Assembly (NCBI GenBank): GCA_965204295.1
Contig: OZ241973.1
Coordinates: 620,001 to 684,000, forward strand
DNA from: JAWKWH01 sp965204295
GTDB taxonomy: Bacteria > Pseudomonadota > Alphaproteobacteria > Rhizobiales > Rhizobiaceae
Direction: 5' to 3'
DNA length: 64,000 nt
A program made the translations under genes and the position numbers. Positions 18,204 through 26,680 of the stretch are shown piece by piece. Every line of letters starts with the position of its first letter. Positions within the stretch are counted from its first letter, which is position 1. The notes beneath the pieces were generated by a model, which searched no databases, was not told the DNA's origin, and worked only from the letters and a program-made list of their open reading frames with translations.

Positions 18204-19169
18204 TCAGTGCAATCGGGTCGGGCCCGCCGGATCATCGGTGTTGCGAACTCTGTACAGGCTTGCTTCGCCGGTCATGGATGGCGCAAGCGACCGGGCGAGG
18301 CCCGGAGGAACCAGACATGTGTCTCCCGGCGCCAGCGTTTTCTCGCCGCCATTCCATGCCAGACGCCAATGGCCGCGCACCGGCATCAGCACTTCATGCC
18401 GGTCGGTCGCGTAGCGATCCGGCGCCAGCGAACCGCGCACGATGAAATCAACCTCAAAACCGGGGCGGTCCTTCAATTTCGCGCCGGGACCGATCACTTT
18501 GGCCGGTTGCCGGTCGGCGAGCGCGACAAGATCCCAGTATCGAGCGATAAAACCGGGAATGACATCCGCGGTGGTCGGTTCGGCGAAGGCCTTCAAGGCG
18601 GTATCGTCAAGCGACGGCATCGGAGCCATGCCGGCGGGCAGGCTCTCGCCTTTCTTCGTGTCGTAAAGCACGCCGTTTTCGCCGAGAACCAAACCGTGGT
18701 CCTTTGCCTCCTTGATCACCTGCGGCGCCCAGATCACGCCGCCTCCGGCATCGTCGCCGCCAAGAATGGCCATGATCATCCCGTAGTCGGCGCCGATGTT
18801 TTCGAAGCCTCGAAACATGCCGGTCGGAATGTTGAAGATATCGCCCTCCTCAAGAACCGCTTCTCCGGCATCTCCCCAGCGGCCCCAGAAAAACCGCCAG
18901 CGGCTTTTCAGCACGAAAAACACTTCCGCCGTGCGGTGCGAATGCAGCGAATTGCGGCATTTGGGCGGCTGGCCCGCGGCGCCGATATTGAATCCTGGCG
19001 TCTCCCTGATGTGAACATGCTGATCCGGGCTTTCCGAAACGCCGCCGCCGATGATGGTGAAATTCTCTTTCCGATCGGAACCCGGCGTATGAGCGTCGAT
19101 GAAGGCCGTTTTGCACGGCTTCAGATCGCCGTAGCGGACAATCCCGTTTTCCATTTCCTCCGGTGTCAT
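18204..19169 (-). CDS. Two-domain cupin protein (gentisate-dioxygenase-like)
   Basis: A 321-aa bicupin. The first cupin holds a metal-type motif, LHSHRTAEVFFVLKSRW near residue 75, with two His and a Glu; the second, near residue 250, has RHEVLMPVRGHWRL and a PGDTCLVPPG segment. Bicupins of this size include gentisate and related ring-cleaving dioxygenases, but the canonical gentisate motif is not clearly complete, so the reaction is open. The ATG at 19169, five bases after the preceding stop, is preferred to an upstream start that overlaps the neighbour by 76 bp. Confidence 0.78.
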   Translation of the reverse strand: MTPEEMENGIVRYGDLKPCKTAFIDAHTPGSDRKENFTIIGGGVSESPDQHVHIRETPGFNIGAAGQPPKCRNSLHSHRTAEVFFVLKSRWRFFWGRWGDAGEAVLEEGDIFNIPTGMFRGFENIGADYGMIMAILGGDDAGGGVIWAPQVIKEAKDHGLVLGENGVLYDTKKGESLPAGMAPMPSLDDTALKAFAEPTTADVIPGFIARYWDLVALADRQPAKVIGPGAKLKDRPGFEVDFIVRGSLAPDRYATDRHEVLMPVRGHWRLAWNGGEKTLAPGDTCLVPPGLARSLAPSMTGEASLYRVRNTDDPAGPTRLH

Positions 19170-19174
19170 GACCA

Positions 19175-20149
19175 CTATCCTGTCTGCATGACGATCCGTT
19201 TCCAGATCGAGATTTCGTCGTAGAGCGTCCACTCGCGCCGCAGGCCCCATGGCCCGAACTCCGCATGGGTGAAGCCCATGACATGGACGCCGGCGCCGGT
19301 CGGCCTGCCGAACAGGCCGAACCCGTCGTGCCTGCCGGTCAGTGACCAGCGGATTGCCGCGCGCGGCGGCATCATCGGATCTTCGCGACCTATTGTGTGA
19401 TGGATTTCAAATTCCGCCGAGGGGAAGGAAGAATGCAGCCCCATCCACCACCGTTCCGCCGCGCCCCAGGAATGTCCCACCCGCCCGCCGGCATGCTCGA
19501 TCGTGCTGGCGCGGTCGTATTTGCCGCGGATTGCCGCAATATCGGAAGAGGCGAGGCGGGTCAGGATGTCAGCCAGCTCACCGCCATATCCGTTGTCGTT
19601 GCCCTTACCGCGATAACCGCCGTCGACATCCTGATCGGGCGCAAACGGCTTGACGCATTTGTCCGGACCGCCCTCGCGTTCAATCAGTTCGCGCGCGAAT
19701 TTTTCCGGCTCGCCGCCCAGTTGGCGCACGATGGCGCCGGAATCGCGGATCAGCCATTCATCATAGATTCGATTGTTTCTCGCGGCGCAGTCGGCGATCG
19801 TCATCGCCGAAAATCTTTTGCCCGTCGCCGCGCCGAAATAACCATCGCCGAGATGCGTTCCGCTCGTTCGCAGGCGGTGCGAAGAAAAATAGCCGTCTTC
19901 TTGGTCGCCCGACCAGATAACGTCTTCGCCAAGCAACTGCCGGTCGGGAAATTCCGCCAGCGTCGCCAGCGTCCCTTCGATAACGGCTTTGTTCCCCATA
20001 ACCAGCCCCGAGGGAAACCGCATCGGAATGTTGTCGTCATAGTAGCGGTTAAGGGCCGCGATGCCGCGGTCCTCCCAGATCTCCCTGGTTATTCCGATGA
20101 TGAAATCGGGAAAATCCTTCCATTTCGGATCAAAACCGTCAAAGGCCAT
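19175..20149 (-). CDS. Double SnoaL/NTF2-like domain protein
   Basis: A 324-aa protein with two SnoaL-like halves: residues about 15-150 (IWEDRGIAALNRYYDDNI, then YFSSHRLRTSGTHLGDG) and about 205-315 (a WGAAERWWMGLHSSFP block, then WSLTGRHDG). SnoaL-like proteins are small alpha/beta barrels acting as isomerases, cyclases or hydrolases, or only binding ligands. It sits 5 bp before the cupin gene and 9 bp after the SDR gene within a long operon, so a catabolic role on the same substrate is likely; the reaction is unknown. Confidence 0.75.
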   Translation of the reverse strand: MAFDGFDPKWKDFPDFIIGITREIWEDRGIAALNRYYDDNIPMRFPSGLVMGNKAVIEGTLATLAEFPDRQLLGEDVIWSGDQEDGYFSSHRLRTSGTHLGDGYFGAATGKRFSAMTIADCAARNNRIYDEWLIRDSGAIVRQLGGEPEKFARELIEREGGPDKCVKPFAPDQDVDGGYRGKGNDNGYGGELADILTRLASSDIAAIRGKYDRASTIEHAGGRVGHSWGAAERWWMGLHSSFPSAEFEIHHTIGREDPMMPPRAAIRWSLTGRHDGFGLFGRPTGAGVHVMGFTHAEFGPWGLRREWTLYDEISIWKRIVMQTG

Positions 20150-20158
20150 TTGATATTC

Positions 20159-20923
20159 TCACCCCGCTGTCCAGCCGCCGTCGATCAGCAACGACGCGCC
20201 GGTGACCATCGCGGACGCATCGCTTCCCAGATAAATGACCGCGCCCATCACATCCTCGACTTCACCGATCCGGCCGAGCTTGATCTTCGATTCGATCCAG
20301 GCGACTCGTTCGGGATCGGCAAATGTCGGTTCGGTCAGCGACGTCCGGATGAATGTGGGACAAATCGTGTTGACGCGGACATTGTGCGGGCCCCATTCGA
20401 TCGCCATGGATTTGACCATCCCCTCAAGACCGTGTTTCGAGGCGCAGTAAACTGAGCGGTCGACGCCGCCGACATGCCCCATTTGCGAAGATATATGGAT
20501 GATCGAGCCGCCCCTGCCCCTCTTGATCATGCCATGGGCCGCGCCGACGGACAGAAAATGCGCGCCGCGCAGATTGACATCCATCACCGCCCGGTAGTCC
20601 TCGGGCGTTGTATCCAGCGCAGGGGAGTGCCGTGCGATTCCGGCCGCATTAACCACCACATCGAATGGTTCATGCGACTTCATTCCGGCAGTGAGTTCGT
20701 CCAGATCACCGATATCCATCCGCAGCGGTTCCGCGGTTCCGCCCGCTTCGGAGATCGCATCAACCGCCTTTCTTAGAGCCTGCTCGCCCCGCGCGGCGCA
20801 AACAACATGGGCGCCTGCTTCGGCAAGCGCGGCCGCGCAACCCAGACCGATACCGCGAGAGCCGCCCGTCACCAGCGCCCGTTTGCCGTCAAGCCGGAAA
20901 GAGGGTGCGCGCGGCAACGTCAT
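20159..20923 (-). CDS. Short-chain dehydrogenase/reductase
   Basis: A 254-aa classical SDR with TGGSRGIG near residue 20, VNAAG near 90, catalytic Ser in ISSQMGHVGG and YCASK near 159, and the usual C-terminal TGASLLIDGGW. Its stop is 9 bp before the SnoaL-like gene and its start directly abuts the HisD-like stop. Two consecutive alcohol-oxidising enzymes (HisD-like and SDR) suggest stepwise oxidation of a hydroxylated substrate. Confidence 0.9.
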   Translation of the reverse strand: MTLPRAPSFRLDGKRALVTGGSRGIGLGCAAALAEAGAHVVCAARGEQALRKAVDAISEAGGTAEPLRMDIGDLDELTAGMKSHEPFDVVVNAAGIARHSPALDTTPEDYRAVMDVNLRGAHFLSVGAAHGMIKRGRGGSIIHISSQMGHVGGVDRSVYCASKHGLEGMVKSMAIEWGPHNVRVNTICPTFIRTSLTEPTFADPERVAWIESKIKLGRIGEVEDVMGAVIYLGSDASAMVTGASLLIDGGWTAG

Positions 20924-22249
20924 CTACTCCGCCGCCTCCCGCGGTTGAACCGCGGCGCCGTAGGGCACGTTGCGTCCGCCATGGCGGCGAACGCGGACAT
21001 TGCACTGTTCCGCGTGCCCGACAAACCCTTCCAGCATGCACAGGCGCGACCCGTATTCGCCAATCGCCGCGGCCGCTTCGTCGGTCATCACCTTCTGGTA
21101 GGAATGCGTCTTCAGATATTTGCCGACCCACAGCCCACCGGTATATCTGCCCGCCTTTTTCGTCGGCAGGGTGTGATTGGTGCCGATGACCTTGTCGCCG
21201 TTGGCGACATTCGTGCGGGCGCCCAGGAACAGCGCGCCATAGGAATGCATGTTCTCCAGAAACCAGTCGTCGCGATCCGTCATCACCTGCACATGTTCCG
21301 AGGCAATGTCGTTGGCGACATCGAGCATCTCTTGATGGGAAACACATACGATGATTTCGCCGTAGTCCTCCCAGCTTTTGGCCGCCGTTTCCGATGTCGG
21401 CAGAATTTTGAGAATGCGCTCGATTTCGTCCAGCGTATCACGCGCCAGCTTCTCGGAATTGGTCACCAGCACGGCCGGCGAATTGTATCCATGTTCGGCC
21501 TGACCGAGCAGATCGGTCGCGCACAGTTCGGCGTCAACGGTATCGTCCGCGATTACCATGGTCTCGGTCGGGCCGGCGAACAGGTCGATGCCCACACGTC
21601 CGAAGAGTTGGCGCTTGGCCTCGGCCACGAAGGCGTTGCCGGGCCCGACCAGCATGTGCACCGGCTCGATCGTCTCCGTACCGATCGCCAGCGCACCGAC
21701 CGCCTGTATGCCGCCCAGAACATAAATCTCGTGTGCGCCGCCAAGATGCATGGCGGCGATGACCGCCGGGTTCGGCTCTCCCTTGAACGGCGGTGTCGCG
21801 GCGGCGATACGCGGCACGCCCGCCACATTGGCCGTAAGCACCGACATATGAGCGGACGCCACCATCGGGAACTTTCCGCCCGGCACGTAACAACCGACGG
21901 ATCGGACCGGGATGTTCCTGTGGCCGAGAATGACGCCGGGCAGCGTCTCGACCTCAATGTCCGTCATCGAAGCTCTCTGAGCTTCGGCAAATCGCCGGAC
22001 CTGTTCCTGGGCAAAGCGAATATCGCTCATGTCCTGGGACGACACTCTCGCCGTCAGCGCCTCGATCTCGGAAGCCGTCAATCGGAAGGATGGCGGAGAA
22101 TACCGGTCGAATTTTTCCGAAAGCTCGCGCACCGCATCATCGCCGCGATTTTCGATGTCAGAAAGCGTCGAAGCGACCGTTTCGCGGACTTTTGCGTCGT
22201 CGTCCGCCCGCTCGGCCTGGGTAATGGCCGATTTCAAACGGCGCACCAT
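20924..22249 (-). CDS. Histidinol-dehydrogenase-family alcohol dehydrogenase (HpsN-like)
   Basis: A 441-aa HisD-fold NAD-dependent dehydrogenase. Recognisable blocks include VRSVGCYVPGGKFPMVASAH near residue 115, HMLVGPGNAFVAEAKR near 200, DLFAGPTETMVIADD near 220 and GTNHTLPTKKAGRYTGGL near 360. The N-terminus (VRRLKSAITQ) and context match the HisD branch that includes sulfopropanediol dehydrogenase HpsN rather than histidine biosynthesis; no other his gene is near. The start at 22249 follows a GGAG box; an upstream in-frame ATG at 22306 lies inside an operator-like palindrome. Confidence 0.85.
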   Translation of the reverse strand: MVRRLKSAITQAERADDDAKVRETVASTLSDIENRGDDAVRELSEKFDRYSPPSFRLTASEIEALTARVSSQDMSDIRFAQEQVRRFAEAQRASMTDIEVETLPGVILGHRNIPVRSVGCYVPGGKFPMVASAHMSVLTANVAGVPRIAAATPPFKGEPNPAVIAAMHLGGAHEIYVLGGIQAVGALAIGTETIEPVHMLVGPGNAFVAEAKRQLFGRVGIDLFAGPTETMVIADDTVDAELCATDLLGQAEHGYNSPAVLVTNSEKLARDTLDEIERILKILPTSETAAKSWEDYGEIIVCVSHQEMLDVANDIASEHVQVMTDRDDWFLENMHSYGALFLGARTNVANGDKVIGTNHTLPTKKAGRYTGGLWVGKYLKTHSYQKVMTDEAAAAIGEYGSRLCMLEGFVGHAEQCNVRVRRHGGRNVPYGAAVQPREAAE

Positions 22250-22290
22250 CTCACACTCCGGCGCGCACCGGCGCCGTTCGGCTTGTATTT

Positions 22291-22306
22291 TTGCATTCGT
22301 ATGCAA
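22291..22306. promoter_or_regulatory. LacI-type operator, copy 1 (before the HisD-like gene)
   Basis: The 16-bp site TTGCATTCGTATGCAA has perfectly palindromic 6-bp arms around a central CG, the layout of LacI-family operators. It is the exact reverse complement of the site at 26620-26635. It lies 41 bp before the HisD-like start and 35 bp after the ABC ATPase stop, implying a second regulated promoter inside the operon. Confidence 0.75.
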
Positions 22307-22341
22307 TACATTTTACGCAACTCTCCGTCAAATGCCATCGC

Positions 22342-23400
22342 TCAACTCCGAATTCGTTCCTGCGAAGCCTCATCGAACAGATAAAGATGGCCGCTGGAGA
22401 ACTTCAGTCCCACGGTCTCGCCAATTTCCTTTTTCAGATACCGGTCGCCCTTTGCAATGGCGCGCTGCCGGCCAAACCGCACGGTCAACGTGACGCTTTC
22501 GCCGGTATTTTCGGTCGCATAGACCGGAACATCGACATTGCCCTTGCCGGAATCGACGATCGCCACGTCTTCGGGCCGTACGCCGAGCACCACATTGTCG
22601 CGGTCACCCTTTCCGATCCTGGCCAGCTTTGCGCCACCCGTCGTTACAAACCAGCCCTTGTGTAATGACCCACTCAGGAGATTCATCGCCGGCGAGCCGA
22701 TAAAACCGGCAACGAACAGATTGGCCGGATTATTGTAGATTTCTTCCGGCGTGCCCAATTGCTTGATCCGTCCGCTCTTCATCACCGCGACACGATCCGC
22801 CAACGTCATCGCCTCGATCTGATCGTGGGTGACGTAAACTGTCGTCACCCGCAGCATATGGGACAGGTGTTTGAGTTCCGCGCGCATGGTCACGCGCAGC
22901 TTGGCGTCGAGATTGGACAACGGCTCGTCCATCAGGAATACCCGCGGTCGTCGCACGATCGCGCGGGCGAGCGCCACGCGTTGGCGCTGGCCGCCCGACA
23001 GCGCCTTTGGCCTGCGGTCCAGAAATTCCGATAGCTCGACCTGTTCCGCCGCCGCGTTGACGCGCGGTGCGATGTCCGTTTTCGGCGTTCCGCGGACTTT
23101 CAGAGGATAGGCGATATTGTCGAACACAGACATGTGCGGATAAAGCCCGTAGTTCTGGAACACCATGGCGACGTCGCGATCCCTGGGCAGATCGTCATTG
23201 ACCATACGCCCGCCGATCCGGATCTCGCCGGCGGTCGGTTCTTCAAGTCCCGCGATCATCCGCATGGTCGTGGTCTTGCCGCAGCCCGATGGACCAAGCA
23301 GCACCAGAAACTCCCTGTCCGCTATCTCCAGAGACTGGTCGTCGACCCCGATGAAATCGCCCCAGCGTTTGGTCAGGTTTCGCAGCGAAATCCCCGCCAT
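22342..23400 (-). CDS. Sugar-type ABC transporter ATP-binding protein (MalK/UgpC-like)
   Basis: A 352-aa ATPase of the CUT1 carbohydrate importer group. It has Walker A GPSGCGKTTT near residue 37, Q-loop VFQNYGLYPHMSV, signature LSGGQRQRVALARA near 134, Walker B VFLMDEPLSNLDAK and the switch His in VTHDQIEAMT, then a C-terminal OB-type regulatory domain (VVLGVRPEDVAI). Its ATG shares one base with the permease stop (TGATG). It energises the importer encoded by the three preceding genes. Confidence 0.95.
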   Translation of the reverse strand: MAGISLRNLTKRWGDFIGVDDQSLEIADREFLVLLGPSGCGKTTTMRMIAGLEEPTAGEIRIGGRMVNDDLPRDRDVAMVFQNYGLYPHMSVFDNIAYPLKVRGTPKTDIAPRVNAAAEQVELSEFLDRRPKALSGGQRQRVALARAIVRRPRVFLMDEPLSNLDAKLRVTMRAELKHLSHMLRVTTVYVTHDQIEAMTLADRVAVMKSGRIKQLGTPEEIYNNPANLFVAGFIGSPAMNLLSGSLHKGWFVTTGGAKLARIGKGDRDNVVLGVRPEDVAIVDSGKGNVDVPVYATENTGESVTLTVRFGRQRAIAKGDRYLKKEIGETVGLKFSSGHLYLFDEASQERIRS

Positions 23401-24233
23401 CAGCGCACCGCTCCCATGGTCATGCCCTGCACGAAGTGTTTTTGAATGATCAGCGCCAGCACGAACATCGGCACCATGATGATAATGCCGGCCGCCGCCA
23501 GCAGGTTCCACAAGTCACCCTCTTCGGCCTTGAACAGCGCCAGCCCGATCGGCAGCGTCACCGCATTCTTCGACGTCAGTATCAGGGCAAACAGAAATTC
23601 GTTCCACGCAATGATGAAACAGAAGATGCCGGCGGTCACCAGGCCCGGCGCCGCCATCGGCAGCACGATGTTGCGGATCACCTGCATGCGGGTCGATCCG
23701 TCCACGAGGGCCGCTTCCTCGGTATCGACCGGTATGCCGTCGATGAACCCCTTGATCATCCAGATCGCGAACGGCATCACGATCGCCAGATTGATCAGGA
23801 TCAGCCCGACGCGGGTGTCCAGAAGCCCGATATCGCGAAACATGACGAAGAACGGCAGCACGATGACCACCGCCGGCACGAACTGCGTCGCAAGGATCAG
23901 CACCAGCATCGTCGTCTCGCCGCGCATGGCGAACCGTGAAAACGAATAGGCCGCGCAAGTGGCGATCGGAATCGCAAGGACAACGGTCACGAAGGCGACG
24001 ATCGTCGAATTGAACAGCTTGTCGCCGAGATCATAGGGCGACTGGAAGACAATGGTGAAATTTTCCAATGTCGGCCGGAAAAACACTTTCAACTGGTAGA
24101 CGTCGACATGGGTCTTGAATGCCGCAAGCGCGATCCAGATGATCGGAATCAGCATGATGAATGCAGCCATCAGGATCAGTGCGATCTGAACCGCGTTCTG
24201 CGCCTGCCTGCGTTGTTTTCCCGTGATCGCCAT
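23400..24233 (-). CDS. ABC transporter permease (MalG-like)
   Basis: A 277-aa inner-membrane protein with about six helices and the EAA loop that docks the ATPase (VDTEEAALVDGSTRMQVI near residue 180, with the following IVLPMAAPG). This is the MalG-type second permease of CUT1 importers. The ATG at 24233 lies 7 bp after the preceding permease stop; an upstream in-frame start would overlap that gene. Translation is coupled to the ATPase gene. Confidence 0.93.
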   Translation of the reverse strand: MAITGKQRRQAQNAVQIALILMAAFIMLIPIIWIALAAFKTHVDVYQLKVFFRPTLENFTIVFQSPYDLGDKLFNSTIVAFVTVVLAIPIATCAAYSFSRFAMRGETTMLVLILATQFVPAVVIVLPFFVMFRDIGLLDTRVGLILINLAIVMPFAIWMIKGFIDGIPVDTEEAALVDGSTRMQVIRNIVLPMAAPGLVTAGIFCFIIAWNEFLFALILTSKNAVTLPIGLALFKAEEGDLWNLLAAAGIIIMVPMFVLALIIQKHFVQGMTMGAVR

Positions 24234-24240
24234 GGCCGTG

Positions 24241-25113
24241 CTACTTCTTCCGGAATACAAATCTGGCGTAGGCGTAGGTCAGGAAAATCATGGGGATCAC
24301 CATCAACCACGCCACCGCCGCGGAATAGCCGATCTGCGAGTATTTCAGGCCGTTGAAATAGACATAATGCGAGAGCGTCTGTGTCGCCGTGCCGGGGCCG
24401 CCGTTGGTCAGCATATAGACCTGGTCGAATGTCTTCAGCGAGAAGATCGACTTCAATACGATCACCACCGCCAATACGGGCGCAAGCTGGGGCAGCGTGA
24501 TATCTCTCAGTATGCGCCAGCCCGGCGCGCCATCCACTTCCGCCGCCTCCAGCGTGTCGCGCGGTATCGAGGCCAGCCCGCCGATCAGCACCAGTGTCAG
24601 GAACGGGATCCAGCCCCACACGTCAGCCATCACGCATACCCAGAACGCCAATGTCGGATCCGAAAGCCACGAAATGTCGGCCAGCGGCGGGACGATCAAC
24701 CCGAAAAACGCATCGAACAGGCCAAATTCCGGGTTGAACATGAAGCGGAACGACACGCCGATCAGCGCCGGGCTCATTGCAAACGGAATGATCAGAAGAG
24801 ACTGTACCGAGACCCGCAATCGCCCGCCGGGCGCAAGCAGAAGGGCCAGACCGAGCGCCAGAAGCGTTGTCAGCAGCACGGTCCAGAATGTATAAGTCGC
24901 GGTCACCCGGACCGAATTCCAGAAAGCAGGCTCTTCAAGAAATGCCCAGGCGTAATTCTCCGTTCCGATAAATCCCTGTGGGAAATTCGGGCGGGACAGG
25001 CGCCCCTGATAGAATGAAAGCCGCAATGATTCGGCCAACGGCCAGACCGCGGTTGCAAAAACCACGAGGACCGCCGGCAACACCAGCAGATACTTTAAGT
25101 GTCTGTCTCGCAC
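24241..25113 (-). CDS. ABC transporter permease (MalF-like)
   Basis: A 290-aa membrane permease with about six helices and an EAA loop near residue 215 (RDTLEAAEVDGAPGWRILRD, then ITLPQLAP). The GTG at 25113 was chosen because it follows AAGCAGG with good spacing and gives a short cytoplasmic N-terminus before the first helix; a TTG at 25149 would add 12 residues. Downstream of the binding-protein gene and its hairpin, it forms the first membrane subunit of the importer. Confidence 0.9.
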   Translation of the reverse strand: MRDRHLKYLLVLPAVLVVFATAVWPLAESLRLSFYQGRLSRPNFPQGFIGTENYAWAFLEEPAFWNSVRVTATYTFWTVLLTTLLALGLALLLAPGGRLRVSVQSLLIIPFAMSPALIGVSFRFMFNPEFGLFDAFFGLIVPPLADISWLSDPTLAFWVCVMADVWGWIPFLTLVLIGGLASIPRDTLEAAEVDGAPGWRILRDITLPQLAPVLAVVIVLKSIFSLKTFDQVYMLTNGGPGTATQTLSHYVYFNGLKYSQIGYSAAVAWLMVIPMIFLTYAYARFVFRKK

Positions 25114-25126
25114 GATGCCTGCTTTG

Positions 25127-25158
25127 AAAAACGACCGGCGGGACCGCAACCCGCCAGT
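25127..25158 (-). terminator. Hairpin with T-run after the solute-binding-protein gene
   Basis: On the minus strand the arms GGCGGG and CCCGCC (25137-25142 and 25150-25155 on plus coordinates) form a stem with a 7-base loop, followed by GGTCG and five T. It stands between the binding-protein gene and the first permease, where a leaky terminator would give more binding protein than permease. Confidence 0.6.
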
Positions 25159-25177
25159 CTTGTCGATTCGTTCAGAA

Positions 25178-26509
25178 TTACCGGATGCGGCCCGCCCGCT
25201 TCAGCACCTTGTCGGATTGCCCGGCGGCCGCCAGCATCAGTTCACGGGTGTTTCCGCCCGCCGCCGCCTGCGCGATGGCCGCCGATAACAGGTCACCCAC
25301 TTCCGGCCATTCGGGTATCTGCGGCATGATGTCGGATTCTTTCAGCGAATTCCAGGCCGCGGTCTGAATGCCGTCATTGGCGGCATTGACATCCGGATCG
25401 GTCAAACTTGAAATGTGAGTGACGACATTGTTGACGATGTCCTTGCCGCCAACCTTGCGTTCGATCGCGTTCGCCTTGTCCATTTCAGGATTTGAGAGCC
25501 ATTTCAGGAACTCCCAGGCCGCGTCCTGGTTCTTCGAAAAGTTCGAAATCGAGAATGGCATCGAAATGGCGTAGGTCTTCGTCACGCCCCGGTATGAAGG
25601 CATGCCGGAGAACGCAACCTGCTCCTTGGTCAGGACCGAAGCCTTCGGATTGTAGAAACCGGAATACGCCCACCACCAGACCGGGATCATCGCCGACTTG
25701 CCCTGCTGGAAAGACTGCCGCGCATCCTGCTCGACAAAACCGAGCGAGGCTTCATTGGTCACCTTGTGGACGGTATGCAGCGCGATGTAATCCTCGGTCG
25801 CCTTCAATGCTTCCTCGGAAGTCCAGGCGGCGGTCCAATCGTCGTTGAAGATGTCGCCGCCGGCGGCCCACAGAAAGTTGATCCAGATGAACAGGTTCTG
25901 CCGGTTGCCGTCATTGTTGTAGTACAAGGCAAGCGGCGCCACATCCGGCCGGGCGACTTTCAACTTCTTGCCAATCTCGATGATTTCTTCCCAGCTCCCT
26001 GGCGCATCGGGGATGAGATCCGCGCGGCGGAACATCAACTGCGGATGGGCGCGAAGCGGGAATCCGAGCGTTTCGCCTTCATATTGGGCAGAGCGCGCGA
26101 ATGCGGCGGGGTATCGGTCCATTGAGATGCCGTCCCGGGCCATCAGGTCGTCGATCCGCTTTAACCAATGCGCATTGGGAGGGCCCCATGAATCAAGATA
26201 ATTCACAACGTCAAACCGGCCGTTGGCGGCAATGCCTTCGGCGGTGAGTTTCTCCTGTAGCGCCGTGAACGGTATGAATGTCCATTCCGTTTCAATGCCG
26301 GTCAGTCCGGTGAACTCGCCGTCGCGCAACATCAGCCCGTCGAACTGCGGAGTCACGACCGACAGGACGTTCAGTTTCGTGCCCGCGAACGGCTTGCCTT
26401 CGAGCAGATTGTATTTGATCATTCCAGCCGAACGCGCGGTTGCCGGCAGGCTGGCGGCGAACGCGGCGCCCGCCGTCGTCGCCATGAAATCACGCCTTGT
26501 CAATTTCAT
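25178..26509 (-). CDS. Sugar-type ABC transporter solute-binding protein (Tat signal)
   Basis: A 443-aa extracytoplasmic binding protein (SBP family 1). The N-terminus KLTRRDFMATTAGAAFAASL is a twin-arginine signal, so it is probably exported folded. The mature part shows LNVLSVVTPQFDGLML, then PVWWWAYSGFYNPKAS, and then NFSKNQDAAWEFLKWLSNPE, typical of family-1 sugar-binding proteins. The ATG at 26509 is preceded by GAGGGAAAGAT; the ATG at 26536 lacks this box. It is the first gene of the minus-strand operon and lies downstream of a LacI-type operator. The ligand is unknown and need not be a sugar. Confidence 0.92.
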   Translation of the reverse strand: MKLTRRDFMATTAGAAFAASLPATARSAGMIKYNLLEGKPFAGTKLNVLSVVTPQFDGLMLRDGEFTGLTGIETEWTFIPFTALQEKLTAEGIAANGRFDVVNYLDSWGPPNAHWLKRIDDLMARDGISMDRYPAAFARSAQYEGETLGFPLRAHPQLMFRRADLIPDAPGSWEEIIEIGKKLKVARPDVAPLALYYNNDGNRQNLFIWINFLWAAGGDIFNDDWTAAWTSEEALKATEDYIALHTVHKVTNEASLGFVEQDARQSFQQGKSAMIPVWWWAYSGFYNPKASVLTKEQVAFSGMPSYRGVTKTYAISMPFSISNFSKNQDAAWEFLKWLSNPEMDKANAIERKVGGKDIVNNVVTHISSLTDPDVNAANDGIQTAAWNSLKESDIMPQIPEWPEVGDLLSAAIAQAAAGGNTRELMLAAAGQSDKVLKRAGRIR

Positions 26510-26619
26510 ATCTTTCCCTCCACGAGTGGTTGTCATTCGGTCCGGGCCGGACGCCTGGCTTCGAATTCCATGCGTCAGACGTTAGAATGCGCCAACATCC
26601 GCGCTTTCATAGACCAGAT

Positions 26620-26635
26620 TTGCATACGAATGCAA
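26620..26635. promoter_or_regulatory. LacI-type operator, copy 2 (importer / amidohydrolase divergence)
   Basis: The site TTGCATACGAATGCAA equals the reverse complement of the site at 22291-22306. TTGCAT can serve as -35 hexamer in both directions: rightward with a 17-bp spacer to TATTTC at 26643-26648, leftward with a 17-bp spacer to CTATGA. A repressor bound here would block both the importer operon and the amidohydrolase gene. Confidence 0.75.
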
Positions 26636-26680
26636 TATTCCGTATTTCAAAACTTGTCGGACAACTGAACTGAAATCCGA

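Noticed and set aside
17575..19223. Plus-strand frames opposite the MetE-like and cupin genes
   Set aside because: Composition is of antisense type and they cross two real genes.
20924..22249. Histidine-biosynthesis hisD
   Set aside because: No other his genes, placement in a regulated catabolic operon and HpsN-like N-terminus argue against it.
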